Of a stretch of DNA of 64,000 nucleotides, positions 31,325 to 43,120 are shown one piece after another. The notes under the pieces are model-generated. The model had not been told where the DNA came from. It worked only from the letters and a program-made list of their open reading frames with translations, and ran no database searches. The translations under genes were made by a program, and so were the position numbers. How positions within the stretch are numbered: the stretch's first letter is position 1; each line of letters opens with the position of its first letter. The DNA comes from Isoetes taiwanensis. Its lineage: Eukaryota > Streptophyta > Lycopodiopsida > Isoetales > Isoetaceae. Where the stretch lies: the NCBI GenBank assembly GCA_021234155.1, contig JAJEKV010000016.1, forward strand, positions 2,778,471 through 2,842,470, in the 5' to 3' direction.

Positions 31325-32931
31325 TGACTCCCTGCTAAATATCACGGCCAGTAGTACACAAGCAGAAATCCCATCAACCTTCGACCCCACGGGCCCCTCC
31401 GTCTATCCCGCCTCTGCGGGATCTTGCGTAGTCGGGAAGGGGGAAGGGGACCCTTCCCCTATGAGGCTCCTATCACATCGGCCTCAAACATCGTCGGAAC
31501 TATGCAATACAATACCACATGCTTTCGAACGGTAGCTCATCCATATCCATGAGTTACCGCAGAACATAATCATATGCCATAAAACATGAGAGCTTCTACC
31601 CGTGGCTCCGACACGTAAGAAGTCGTGACGGGATAGGCCTCAAGATAGAAACGGACCGAAGTCATAACAATGGCGGTGGCATAAGACAATGGCTAGGGTT
31701 GACCACTCCATCCCGCCCCTCCCGTGCATACTTTGCGGATGGGCTAGATCGAAGCTCGGACGTGACTCTAACCTTCCTGGATATGCAATCCCATGGTATC
31801 ACCCATCGGGACTACTCCAGGTTGCATCTCCCCGTCCGTCCGAGGTAGGAAGGGTTGCATCTCCCCTTCCTGGGTCTAGAGGCTCCACGCAGGCTGACTA
31901 GAGAATCGTATGGCACACATGATTCATACCCCATTGAACCCCCCAAAACAAGAGCCAAGCCGGCACTTGCAACTCTTGAGAGGGGGCAACACCATTGCCC
32001 TGTGAGGTGTCGGACCCATGCTCGGCCCACATGAAGTGACCGACCATAAGCCTAGCCCACTATGGGATCCCCCGTAGCCCCCCCTCGGCAGGGATCCACC
32101 TTCCATCTTGCCTCTAGCCCCGTTGTGTAGTGCCGAGTCACATCATAGCTTCCATAGCCCTATGGGTTCCTATGCACAAAGCCGCATCTAATAGGAACTA
32201 AGGGATCTACACTAGGAGCATACTACACCGCCCTAGGTCTCTACCCCCCTTCCCAATACAAGAGGAGCAACATGATCAACCAACATCACATACATCACAT
32301 CATGATCAATATCATATGAACATCTTAACCTAATCATACATAACTAACTAACAGTTAGGGTTCCTTGATTAGGGTTCAAGATGTTCAACCAAGGTTCTAG
32401 GGTGGCTCTACTCTAGACACGAACTACTAACCCATCCGGAGTGCTAACTTCCCGGATGAACTAACATGAACTCTACTCAACCTACCTCCTCCAGCGCTTC
32501 CTCCCATCCCCTGGGCGCCTCCTGCTCCTTGGCGTGGGGTCGAAGGCTTGCTCCCTCCACCGATCATGCACACCTTCCAGGCTGTTGCTCTAGGCTAGTT
32601 ATGACGAACGATGCTCAAACGGGGTTTGGCACGATGAGAGTTCGGTGTGCTAGGTCGGGAAAGGGTTTAGGGTTAGGGTTAGAGCAATATAGGTGTGGGT
32701 CCACATGGGATGCCACGTGGCACCATTAGGATGAGGCCGTGTGGCGGTTGCCCAATAGGATAAGGCCATGTGGAAAAGGGCCTTATCCTAAGGTTATCTA
32801 AGTTGAACAATTAACTTAGATGTGCACCCCTTGCCACTTTCTAAGGCATACAAGGCTACCTAGGTAGACTTGTATGGTGACGGATCCAGGAATATACGTA
32901 TTTATAGCATATATTCCCCTCGAACGTCACA
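31325..32931 (-). repeat. 5' LTR of the gypsy element
   Basis: Begins TGTGACGTTCGAGGGG at 32931 on the minus strand and ends AGTCA at 31325. It is colinear with 7433-9032 over its whole length, with scattered substitutions and many 1-4 base indels. Confidence 0.9.
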
Positions 32932-32936
32932 AGATC

Positions 32937-34079
32937 CATTCACAACTCCATTCAGCATAATCCTTGGCCCTTCAGGCTTCTCAATGCTACCTTGTATTTG
33001 CAAAGATCTTTTAAGAAAAAGGTATAGCGTCCTCTAATTTAGGCAGATTGACCCTTTACCAGCCATTTCGTGCCATTCCAATCAGATCCAAACTGATCTC
33101 ATGATATTTCGCACAGCATAGGGTCTTCGACCCCGTTATATCCACTAAAATTATTTAACAAGTGTTACAATTATATTCTTTAGGGTTACCTTTAAAGTGT
33201 ACATATATTTTTAAATGGATAGAAGTTCACAAGATAAATTGGCTAAAGGAAAAACAATGGCTAAGGAAAATGCAGAGCTAGCTTGTCCTCGTCCGTCAAG
33301 TCTCCTGAACCGCTCCCCCAAGCTTGTGCTGTAACAATTCCTTCCTGTCTCAAGGTTGATTGTCCTCGATCATCTGCCTTGCAGGTATAAATTCTTTCCT
33401 TCCCGTCTCAAGGCTGATCATACTCAATCATCTGCCTTGTGGGAATAACTTCTTTAAAGACAGATCGAATTGATTGTCTATCTTTAAAAATTGCATCCAT
33501 TCTCAAAGACTAATTGAACTCGATTATCTGTTATGAGAAGAAGCAATCATTTCACAAGCCAGTCAACGGACTCTCTGCTTTGAAGAGCTTTTATCCCTTC
33601 TCTAAGGCTGGTAAACTTATCATTTGCCTTGAGAGAAATTCCAAAACAATATAATTAGGATGTGGTTATTGTTTTGCAGACACAATAACCTTTATTTTAG
33701 CTAGAGCAAACATTTGAAGGGAAAGACAACTTTTTTAACTCAAATCAAGCTCAGAGAATCTGGTAGTCACATGCACATAAATATCCCTTTGCCTTATGAA
33801 TCGTAACACCTAAGACCCTTAAATTTCTCCATGCATTTATGAAAGATAAGAATGTTTCTCCAAGACAATTTCCTGCATGACAATCTCCATGTTCTGCAAA
33901 AACTTAATGAATAATATTAGAACTAGTAAACCTAGCCAGACTGCTATGGTTGTTTGGGCTGCTTGAATATCATTGAATCGATCCATAATATTTTCATTAT
34001 CACAACATAGGTTCAAAATACTAAGGTTTTCCAACCAATAGTAGAATAGAATAGAATAGAATAGGTTTTTTAGCGTCCA
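32937..34079. other. right flank of the gypsy insertion; repeat also present at 38.15-38.54 kb
   Basis: 32937-33350 aligns with 38155-38536 (gaaaaaggtatagcgtc, tagggtctt.gaccccgt, ttcacaagataaattggcta). Beyond it, 33330-33640 has imperfect repeats of gtctcaaggctgatcatact and atcatctgccttg. At about 34044-34064 there is an atagaatagaatagaatag microsatellite. No gene was found. Confidence 0.55.
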
Positions 34080-37000
34080 CGGAGACCAATTGGCCTATGG
34101 GACCCAAACAAAAAGAGCAAAAGCGACATCTTGGCGTGGATTAAAACCCACCTCGCCGAAGGGTTTTCGAGGGAAAACCTTAGCGAAGAATAAGCATGCC
34201 GGCACACCGCATAATTACATAGGACACAAACGAACTGCATCCATAACCTCCTCGAGGTATGACCCCAACAATCCCCATCGATGCGTGTGAAAATAATCGG
34301 CGCAACGGCCGGCCGGCACTAATAATCGAACATATCTCTCTCTTGATATGGGCAAATGCAGGCGGATATGGAAGGTATGACATTCATCCTCAATCGTGCC
34401 CCTCGTGGCAACAACATCGCGCCTTTGTTCTCGTGGTTCTTGGAGCCCAACGCCTGCATTTTCAATCACGAGGCGATGTGCACCCGTCGAATGGAAGCTA
34501 TAAGTCTCAAGCTTCTTCATGGGCATTTGGGTGTATAAATACCGGTGTGGGCCTCTTGTGAGCCTAGGATTGACTTGCTGTCACGATGGTGTGCCGACTT
34601 AACACTAGAGTTGTCTCGGAGACTGTTTGGGTTCATCAACCCGTTATGAGTCCCTCAATCCCTTCTTCATATTAAGGACTAGTTCTTCATGATACTTATG
34701 AGATTTTAAATATGAACACCTGAATTGTAAGATTAACTTGAAGTTGTACCACCATATTCAATGGCAAAATAAAATTCTTCACAAGTTTGGCACAATCGCA
34801 CCTTAAAATACACTCAATTCAATGGTTTCGATGATATGATATAATCTCATGACACTCAACATGGAATACAAATTTCAAGATAACATTAAATTTCTATGAA
34901 CTTAGCCTACAAATGCTACTCATTTTCAAATTTCATGTGATTTCATAAAAATTTGATATATCGATGAGCAAATCATAATTTCAATCCTTGAGAGACCCAA
35001 CAGTCCTTAAGGAATTTCTAAAAAGCAGACATCCGGGAACCATTTCATATCCATGATATTTGAAATAGAATAAGAATGTGAAGGTTCTATTATTTTCAAT
35101 GGTCATAGATACTAAGTACTTCACGTGTCTTGCTAATCGGATTTCATTTTTTCAAAAGTTGTGTAGTACTATGAATTTTCAAAATTTTGACCCTTGGGGG
35201 ACCTAACTGGGTCCATAAAGAACTTATGAACTTCAAACTTTAAGGAATTATTTCTCGAAAATTCTACCATAGATTTTTCTAATTCTTCTTGTGATAGATT
35301 TCTCATATCATGAGTTACAAGATGGAAGATTTAGAATTCCTAGGAAAAATCATATTTGCTAAATAATGTGAGAAATGTTAAAGTCTTTGAGAATAAACTT
35401 GACCCCTTTGCATTTGGCTCCACATTATGTTTGGTAATAGAAGCTTTTCTATATTTTTCATAAATTTTCCTTATATGTACACTCATGAAGGACAACATAT
35501 TGTTGAGTATGTAGACAAGTTCTTTATCTCGAGCTATAATAGAATTTCAAAAAGTGTATGAATGAACCCATTTGGGTTCATCAAGGGACAACTCTAGTGT
35601 TAACATGCGTCGAGCCTCTGCATCTCGTGAGCTTGCGAAGGAAAGTAGCATCTAGGTATAGTTTAAGTGCCTCCCGATCTTTCTTTGTCCCGACTGGACA
35701 CATCTTCTGTTTGCCTCACACACCCCAAGGAGAACCACCGAGCTTGCTTGTCTTTCCAGCAGGATTTGAAGTTGGGGACCCATCGCGCGTGGCCAAAGCA
35801 AGGTGGGGCAAAGCGTGTATCAGCCATAGCGACCACCTTTTTGGAAGTAAACGACATGGCGTTCCAATGCAGCCCGTTGAAGGGGTAGAAAGCCCGTCTC
35901 CGGGGTAGGATCCGCACGGAACTGTGGACTTCACCCCGGGGCCCGTGCCAAGGCGGGCCTCGCACTGCTCGAGGTCATTCCAGTGTTGAGGGATATCACC
36001 GGACCCCACACTTCTGCCCCATACAAAAGGATCGGCTCAACCAAGGCCGAAACAAATGTGGACCGGTGGCCCCGGGCATACAACTCACTTTGTGGTGTTG
36101 TTCGCATGGCATACAATGCTTTCCAACCCGCCTCGTGACCATAACCCATAGCTGCATCCCAATGAGTGGTAGTTGAGAACTCAATCCCCAAGTACTTGTA
36201 GGTCGAGCCACCTCTACCTCCTGCCCACGGGTAAGTGAATGTGGGAAGCCTTGGGCGTGGGATGATGCAACTAGCAAAGACCCTAGTTTAAGTTAACTTC
36301 GCATGCCGGTGAATTGGCAAAAAATGTCAAGAGCATCCAGTGGCGTTGCATGTCCTCCGGAGTATAGGGCATGAGGTTGACATCATCACCATATATGAGT
36401 TCTTGCGGATTGTGTGATGCATGAGATGTGCGCCAGCACCTCCATGTTCAGAGCCACTCTTCCAACCGATCAATGTATAGGCCAAAGAGTGTGGGGGAGA
36501 GGGGGCAACCACGCGCACTCAATGCTATCGATCACTTGCATTTTGTCTTTGCCGATGTGATCTGCTTTGAGCATGCCTCATACAGCCGATATCTTGCATT
36601 ACGCAAGTCCGGGGGTCCCACTGCTGCAATCGTCCCATAGCTTGTTGCGAGTAGTGCGTGTCGGCGACGCTTTTGCAAAATCCACGAAACAACGATGATG
36701 TGTTCCGCTGCAATTCCTACTATCTTCAATCAATGTGCGAGTGAAGATATGATCAATGGTGGAATGTGGGGCCGAAACCGCTTTGTAAGAGCCGCACCTC
36801 GTTTCCTCTGCCCATATTGTCACCTGCTCAAGGATGCCGATAACAGTTTTTGCAAAGAGAAAACTGACCATAATAGTGCGGTAGTTGGCGGGCATTGAGG
36901 GTCCCCTGCTTTTATATGGGCACTACCCTACTAGTGGTCCATTCGCGTGGGGAAGCCTTCTCGCAATGCTTTATTGAGCAATCGCCGTGAGGGCGCAGCA

Positions 37001-37190
37001 CCAATGGAGGCCCAAACATTTGAAGTTACGCGCATGCCATCTAAATCTTTGCCTTCCCATTAGCCGTGTGTTGTAGGCCCATGATGACATCCCCATCTGT
37101 GATAACCGTGAGCCATGCCTATCTTACTGGAGGGATCGTGCCCGCCCTGCGGCGGTCGCATGCAATTTTGCAAAACATCGTACCCATTAC
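34080..37190 (-). mobile_element. degenerate LINE with reverse transcriptase, minus strand
   Basis: Reading down the minus strand: REGFPTRMDH and KAGDPQ (about 36950), PANYRTIMVSFLFAK, SAPHSTIDHIFTRTLIEDSR, CCFVDF-like HHRCFVDFAKAS (36890-36650), CPLSPTLFGLYIDRLEEWL in one frame (about 36490), then IYGDDVNLMP (about 36395, catalytic YGDD box). Next come YLGIEFSTTTHWDAAMGYGH and ILLYGAEVWGPV (36200-35990). The C-terminal segment TGAHRLVIEN...EDECHTFH (34526-34215) completes ORF2 on the far side of a TIR element (34603-35599). Frames are broken many times. Confidence 0.8.
34603..35599. mobile_element. 997-bp non-coding TIR element (MITE-like) in the LINE
   Basis: The ends cactagagttgtc (34603-34615) and gacaactctagtg (35587-35599) are perfect 13-base inverted repeats, each flanked by ttaa (34599-34602, 35600-35603). 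A gggttcatcaa motif lies just inside both ends. It separates the LINE RT from the LINE C-terminal segment. It has no coding capacity and is AT-rich. Confidence 0.75.
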
Positions 37191-38083
37191 TCCAAGGTGC
37201 AAGGTAGAAATAATTTGTTTTTTTGCACCTAGATCATAAATCTAGATCTAGCAACAGCTTAGCTCCAATGGGTTTTCATATCTATCTTCCTTTCTTTAGG
37301 GCTTGGTATAAATATTTCATTATCAAATTATGACCTTTTCCATAGTCCAGGAACATATCTTCTTTTTCATCTAAAGACATATATTTAATAATATCCTTTT
37401 GACATAGATGTTTCAAGGGCCTAAATTAGGAAAAAGGGAAAGTGATCATCAATGATTTAAGAAACACATCTTTTTTTTGTCAAATAGGCCAACCAAGGCC
37501 TCAATATATTTTCCAATACAAATAGCTGCAGATAGCACCGAGCGTTTACAAAACAAGTTATATCATCGCCTAGCAATTCTATATCATCGTCTTTACTTTT
37601 TGCTTACAAGGGCTAGGAACAGGTTCAACTCCTATGAAACAGGTTCCAGATCTTGCAAGCATTTACTCCTTCTCTACCAAAGTTTCTGAGCAGTTTGGAT
37701 AGATAAAGGCCGTCTAAATTTCTAGGGTATCTGCCTGCTTCACCATTGCTATGGCCATGGCAAAATGGCAAAGGTAATTTCTACTTTGGCTAGACCATTC
37801 TTCTCAATTTACGTTCTATTAAGCTTCCATCCCGATCCTAGTTTGAGAAGTTGTTTTAAATCATTCTAAACCACAAAACTTAGCAACTCTATGAAATATA
37901 ACAAAAATTAATCCACAAAACTCGATCCCCTGGCACAAGTTCACTATCCAACCAGGTTCAGGCTTGAGAGTATAAGCAAGCAGTCTTTCACAGGTTCTGC
38001 TTAATCTTGAGAGTCTGACCAAACAACTGCCCCATTCTTTTTGGGGTTAGCTATCTAGAATAATGGAATTGTGGTAAGACTTG
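37191..38083. other. non-coding, nothing recognised
   Basis: AT-rich sequence with no coding motif or long repeat that I can identify. Confidence 0.4.
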
Positions 38084-38536
38084 AATAAATAGGCAATGAA
38101 TATGGCATTAGTTCTGCTCTCATACTATTATGAAGCTTAGCTTTTGTTCCAGAGGTCCGCTCACAACTTCATCTGCTATAATCATTGGCGTCTCAATGCT
38201 GCCTTATATTCACAAAGATCTTTTTAGAAAAAGGTATAGCGTCATCTAATTTAAGCAGATCGGCCTTTTACCTGCCTGTTTAGGCTATTCCAATAAGATC
38301 CAAACTAGTCTCATTAATATCGTAAAGTATAGGGTCTTTGACCCCGTATCAGCCAATAAGATCATTTAACAAGTGTTACAAATACATTTTTTGGGATTAC
38401 CTTTCAAGTGCATATTCTTTTTTAATGGATATAAGTTCACAAGATAAATTGGCTAAAGAAAAAACTATGGCTAAGGAAAATTGTTCTGCTCATCCATCAA
38501 GTCTCTTGAAATGCTCTTCCGAGCCTGTGCCGTAAC
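38084..38536 (+). repeat. paralogous empty site of the gypsy insertion
   Basis: 38084-38140 (ataggcaatgaatatggc, ctctcatactattatgaa, agcttttgttcc) matches the left flank of the gypsy element at about 7360-7425. Sequence from about 38150 matches the right flank from 32932 on. The two flanks are contiguous here with no 25-kb insert between them. Confidence 0.7.
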
Positions 38537-38539
38537 AAG

Positions 38540-39455
38540 AAGGCACTATATGCAATGCAGAACACCAATTATAAAGCAGAGCTATATGATCGGGCCCATC
38601 AGTGGCACTTGCTCAGGCTTGGTAGAGCTCATTCTATACGGGGCCAAGATTTGGGGCCCGGTAGTATCCCTCGCCACTAGAATGACTTGGTGCAGGTGCA
38701 TAAAGCCTTCCTAGCTCAGACACTTGAGGTAAAGTCCAAATTTCCATATCAGATCCTGATGTAGGAGATAGGTTCTTTCTTCTTCAGAGGGATGCACTGG
38801 ATCACCACATCATCTACTTTCAGAAGGTAGTTAGTATGGGTGATGCTCGTTTCTCCAATCATGCTTATGCTATGGCACTGAATCCACAACCCCTTGAAGT
38901 CTGCTAGGAGAAATGAGCTCAATGATTCTCCTGATGGAATGTGCAGGAACATAGGTGCATATAGGTCCAAATTGAAGAATCATCACCATCATTTGAAGAG
39001 TATCTTGATGCTTGCTTCTTAGGAAACTCTAGGATGTGGGCACCCTGGAACAGGTTAAAATGGCACATTACTAGCAGTAGATCCCCACGCTCACATGAGG
39101 TCCATAATGCTACCTGTGTGCACATTTGCCAATAAAGAAGTGCAAACTAATAGTATCCATCCATACAGGTGCACATCGCCTCCATATTGGGACAGACAGG
39201 TGGATTCAGGAGGCACACGATTACAGACCCTGTCAGTTTGCCAACTGGGAGACATTGAGAATGAATGTCACGCCCTTTAGAATTGTCGGACAGCCGGCCA
39301 TATGCAACCACACTATGTTAAATTGGCCCGCCCAACTAGTCGTTAACATGTTGTTAAACACGACCTCAGTGGGGTTACTAGGATCATCTCTTCAAGAGAT
39401 CATGGATATGAGCACATATGTCCTCCTGCGCGACGTTGGATGTATTCTAATATGA
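38540..39455 (+). mobile_element. second LINE tail, plus strand, same family as 34080-37190
   Basis: The plus strand gives ELILYGAKIWGPVVSL (38625-38670), KSKFPYQIL and GCTGSPHHL-type pieces, then TGAHRLHIGTDRWIQEAHDY and NWETLRMNVTPF (39126-39290). SVGLLGSSLQEIMDM is the same C-terminal end as WGLLGSYLEEVMDA in the minus-strand copy. It is a 5'-truncated, broken fragment without RT catalytic residues. Confidence 0.7.
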
Positions 39456-39556
39456 AGGTCCCCCTTTGCGTATAGAAATAGTAAACAAAATCAATTCGAA
39501 TATCACAAAAGAATGGTATCATGCAAAACATATATTTTATGCGTCTTTTTCACAAT

Positions 39557-40904
39557 TTTTTTTCTTTGAAAGACGACAATCTATTATCAAGAAAAATCAA
39601 GATACATACAAGGGACCTGTGACATGGGACTCAAAACCTAGAGGACAAAATAGTCCACTAAGCAAAACCACCCATACACAGTATATACTCACACTCCTTG
39701 TGCCACCTTGAGGCGTTTAATGGCCTCATCACAATCAACATGGTCTACCATATCGAGATGATCATCAACAGACATCAAATTATCATGCCACTGAATAGAA
39801 CGAGGCGGGATAGCCTCGTGAGATGACATAACAGGCTTCTTCCTTGCCGCCTTCTTCCAATTGACCTACTGCCATGACTCTTTTACGCACAGAAGATTAG
39901 GACCATCAGCCATAACAACCTCAGACACATGAGAGGAAGAAGCATCAACATGGAGAGAAGAATGAACTACAAGTACATATGATGGCGCTAAAGACGACAA
40001 CCGTCGGGCTGGAATTAGAGCATCTTCCATGGATGAGGAGTGCAACACAACCGGTAAAGGTTGATCATGAATAGATGAAGAAGTAACAACGGGAGCTTGA
40101 GCACGAGAAGAAGGTTGAACAGATGCGAGATGCACGAAAGTGCCTCGAGAAAGCTAGCAAAAGCCTCCTTGTCGAGGAACAGACGGGCTAATTCTCGGAC
40201 CATTCGGGAAGCTTAAGATCCAACTTCTTATACCAAAGGCCCACTTTTCACCACTATACAATCTGGTAAAAGCGAGTCCAATCGGCATTGAGACACAAAT
40301 CCTCGGACCGTTCATGATGGAATGTGAGATATGAACCCCAAGACCAGTTGCAATTGCAACTAGAAATTGATGGGCCATTAGATCAGGAGGAAGATTAGGT
40401 ATCGAGAACCAACAAGGCATCTTTAATGCGCGAACCATATCTGGTGTAAAACCAGGAGAGTAATACTGATACATCATATACTCCCCACCAAGTGGATCAA
40501 TCCCTCTTGATACCAAAGAGTCCATCAATCACTTTGCTTTCAAACATAATAAGAACAAAGTTTTTCGCCAACAACTTGATGGACTGAAAAGGAGGAAGCT
40601 GAAGGCGTCTCAAAAGCCGAGATAACCAAATACGGAACCGTGAAAAATCCAAATAGCCACCAGTAAAATAACCAAGGACTGCACATGAGGATAGGTTCTC
40701 AACACACTTAATATGAGCTTGATGGTCCACCTCAACCACAGGAATATCAGAAGCTTCAACTACATCCTGACAATCAGACTGGTAAAATATATCATCTGGA
40801 GGCAATTGTTGTTGAAGCTGAGTCTGTCGAGCTTTCAATGTGTCCAAGATTGCGGACAACTCATCCTTACTCCCTTTACCAATACAAAAAGCATTTTGCT
40901 ATCC
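39557..40904 (-). mobile_element. ORF1-only non-autonomous LINE with 12-bp TSD
   Basis: ctttttcacaat flanks the element at 39545-39556 and 40905-40916. A T-run (poly(A) on the minus strand) starts at 39557. The minus strand encodes only an ORF1-type protein: MSAILDTLKARQTQLQQQ near the 5' end, then SIKLLAKNFVLIMFESK, GEYMMYQYYSPGFTPDMVRA and PCWFSIPNLPPDLMAHQFLV (DUF4283-like nucleic-acid-binding domain). It ends with the conserved IQWHDNLMSVDDHLD and DEAIKRLKVAQGV. No RT or endonuclease is present although both ends are defined. A frameshift near 40530 and other shifts make this copy inactive. Confidence 0.8.
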
Positions 40905-40916
40905 CTTTTTCACAAT

Positions 40917-41759
40917 GGTTTTATATGATTTAGGATATGTATTTAGTTGTTGGTATATACTATGTATTTATAACTCGCAAGCATCTTTTTTTGTTTCCTA
41001 GCATTTTTTCTACACCGTCTCACCCATATATATATTTGTTTTGTTGTATTTTACAAGAGTTTCCTTGTGCTTCACATGCAGACATCGAGAAGGCATACTT
41101 TAGAGTTCATTGTGAAGCCTTCCCTCTGCTGATCCTTAATCCATCCTTGATCGCCTTAGAACAAGATGAAGAAGCTGTCTTTTGTGGCTACCCTTGGAAC
41201 ACTTGAAGGTTCCCTGCCCAAATATGGGTTTTTTACCCAACTAGAATAGGTTATAAAGAATTGATGGAGCCAGATTTGAAGAAACAAAGGAGTTTTGGTT
41301 GCCAATTCCTTCATAGAATGTGGATCCCTCTGATGAAAGTACTGATTCAACCCAAAGAAGGCCGTCAGATTAAAGCCAGAGATGATTTCCAGTTCCCCGA
41401 TTAGATTTGCCCTTTTCATCTACATTTTTCTTTTTCTTTTTTTGTTTTCTCGAATCTGGAGCTCGATTTCCACATATTCCGTCTTCTATCCAAATGCATA
41501 CAGAGGACTTCAGCGTGTCCCACTGGATCTAATTCAACGTATAGCGCGTTAAACTATTTGTTCATTACCAGGTAATTGTGCATGGCTATATGATTATATT
41601 AATATATGGTATTTGATATGTGCTCACTTAAAGCCTTCGGGATAGCTCAATCAATGGAATTCTTGTGTTTATGGTACACAAAGGTTCGCAATTTCATTAG
41701 AAGTATTTTCAGCATTACATTGTAAAACGGCATAACCCGATGTTATTGCATTCCATGAA
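40917..41759. other. non-coding, nothing recognised
   Basis: Includes a short minus-strand frame 41419-41156 (KRANLIGELEIISGFNLTAF) without a known motif. Otherwise AT-rich. Confidence 0.35.
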
Positions 41760-43120
41760 ACTATATTTTTAACACTCATGGAATTGAAAATACGCATAGT
41801 CCGTGTTCCCACATTTTTTATAGAAAGTCCACAAACTTCCCAAATACACGTTCAACTTGAAACCACATTTTAAAATGTAGTCATGTATCTTTTCGCACAA
41901 GTCAGGAGTTGCACCATTTAGAACAGCAAGCAAAGTGACACTGGTGGAGTTTTGACCTGCATGATGTATTTTCTCAAAAAGTACAAGGGCTTCCTTGCGA
42001 TCACCATGTCAGATATATTCAACAATTATAGCTGACCATGAAACGATGTCTTCAATCATGATATTGTCAAATACCATCCGAGCATCCATTAAACTACCAC
42101 ATTTAAAATACATATCTATGAATGCACTTTCTAGAAAAAGCATCGAACTCGGATTTGCTATCTTTAATGCACTGATGGATTCCTCTTCCGTCTTCCAAAA
42201 TGTTTATGCTGATGCGAGCCCTAGCAAACATAAAGCTAGCACTATTTGGCTTTACATTACCTTCTTTCATTTTCTTGACTGATTTGAGGGTCACCATTTC
42301 TTTCCCATGCTGATTATACCCTGAGATCATTGCATTTCAAAAAATAATATAAGGTAATGGCAAATTGCAAACACTTCTCTAGCCTCTCCAATGCAACCTC
42401 ATTTGGCATATATATAGATAAGTGTATTCCCTACAAAAATATCAAATCTAAGTTTGTCATTTAAATTATGTGCATGAATTCATTTTCCTACTTTAAATTT
42501 ATTATAATTTTTTTTTGAAGAACTGTGCCATCAATATATTAAAAGAATGGTAATGTTACAAAGCAAGTGAGTGAGGAAGGAGAACTGCCCCAAAGAGACA
42601 GCGATACCTCAACACTCCACAACAAACTCACAGAAAAACTGCAACTCTACTGCTGTACAAACCGACCATCACCATCTACAACACCCAAGAAACAATATTA
42701 ACTAAACTAACCTTGTCTGGTCTGACCCCTTCCTATTGCATTTGTTCACAGAGCACAATGTCGTGCCAACTACTTTCTCGTTTTATATAGCTTCCAATTA
42801 TCAAAGTCCAAGAAGAGATATTTTTGTCTCTCATGCCATCACATATTTTGCATGCATCTAACATACTTTCACAATTAAGATACATTGTAATCAAGGTGCT
42901 TGACAAAAAGAGATTTGATACTCTATGATGTGGGTATGAACTTGCTTTCCTTCAGCCGTTCTCCTTGTACTGCTGCAAAATTGTAGAAGAGATATATAAG
43001 ACTCTGTATGCATTTAGGCTCGTGATTCTTGAAGGACGTTCACTGCCTCCTTCAAACGACCTTCCTTACAAAGCCTTATTACTTTCCTGTATGCAACACG
43101 AGTTTCCAATGCAACACATG
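41760..43120 (-). pseudogene. PLS-type PPR protein pseudogene, split by a retroposon
   Basis: From 43120 downward the minus strand reads YRKVIRLCKEGRLKEAV-like sequence, SNLFLSSTLITMYLNCESML, DACKICDGMRDKNISSWTLI, IGSYIKRES and EGVRPDKV (to about 42712). Then comes a ~200-base insert, then KVGK.IHAH, FVGNTLIYIYAK, CIGEAREVF, AMISGYNQHGKE, KPNSASFMFA, GRGIHQCIKDSKSEFDAF, DIVSWSAII and HDYILKCGF (to about 41840). These are successive PPR repeats of the organellar RNA-binding family. Numerous stops and shifts are present. Confidence 0.8.
42508..42708 (-). mobile_element. short LINE 3'-end insertion in the PPR pseudogene
   Basis: A T-run (42508-42516) is followed by gaagaactgtgccatcaata and ttaaaagaatggtaatgtta, which on the minus strand is a typical plant LINE 3' end with poly(A). 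PPR coding sequence stops at about 42712 and resumes at about 42505. No clear target duplication was found. Confidence 0.6.

Larger units (their letters stand above)
7433..32931 (-). mobile_element. complete, nested Ty3/gypsy chromovirus LTR retrotransposon (~25.5 kb)
   Basis: Two direct copies of a 1.6-kb sequence bound the element. The right one (31325-32931) is next to a primer-binding site and the left one (7433-9032) next to a polypurine tract, so transcription runs on the minus strand. Between them lie, in the right order and strand, a leader ORF with a histone H3 fold, gag with zinc knuckle, protease, RT, RNase H, integrase and chromodomain. All ORFs carry stops or shifts and the LTRs differ by many small indels, so the element is old and inactive. 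The length is inflated by nested insertions (9755-11722, 15261-16621, about 17150-26370). Flanks agatt (7426-7430) and agatc (32932-32936) may be a decayed 5-bp target duplication. A related empty site lies at about 38084-38540. Confidence 0.85.
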
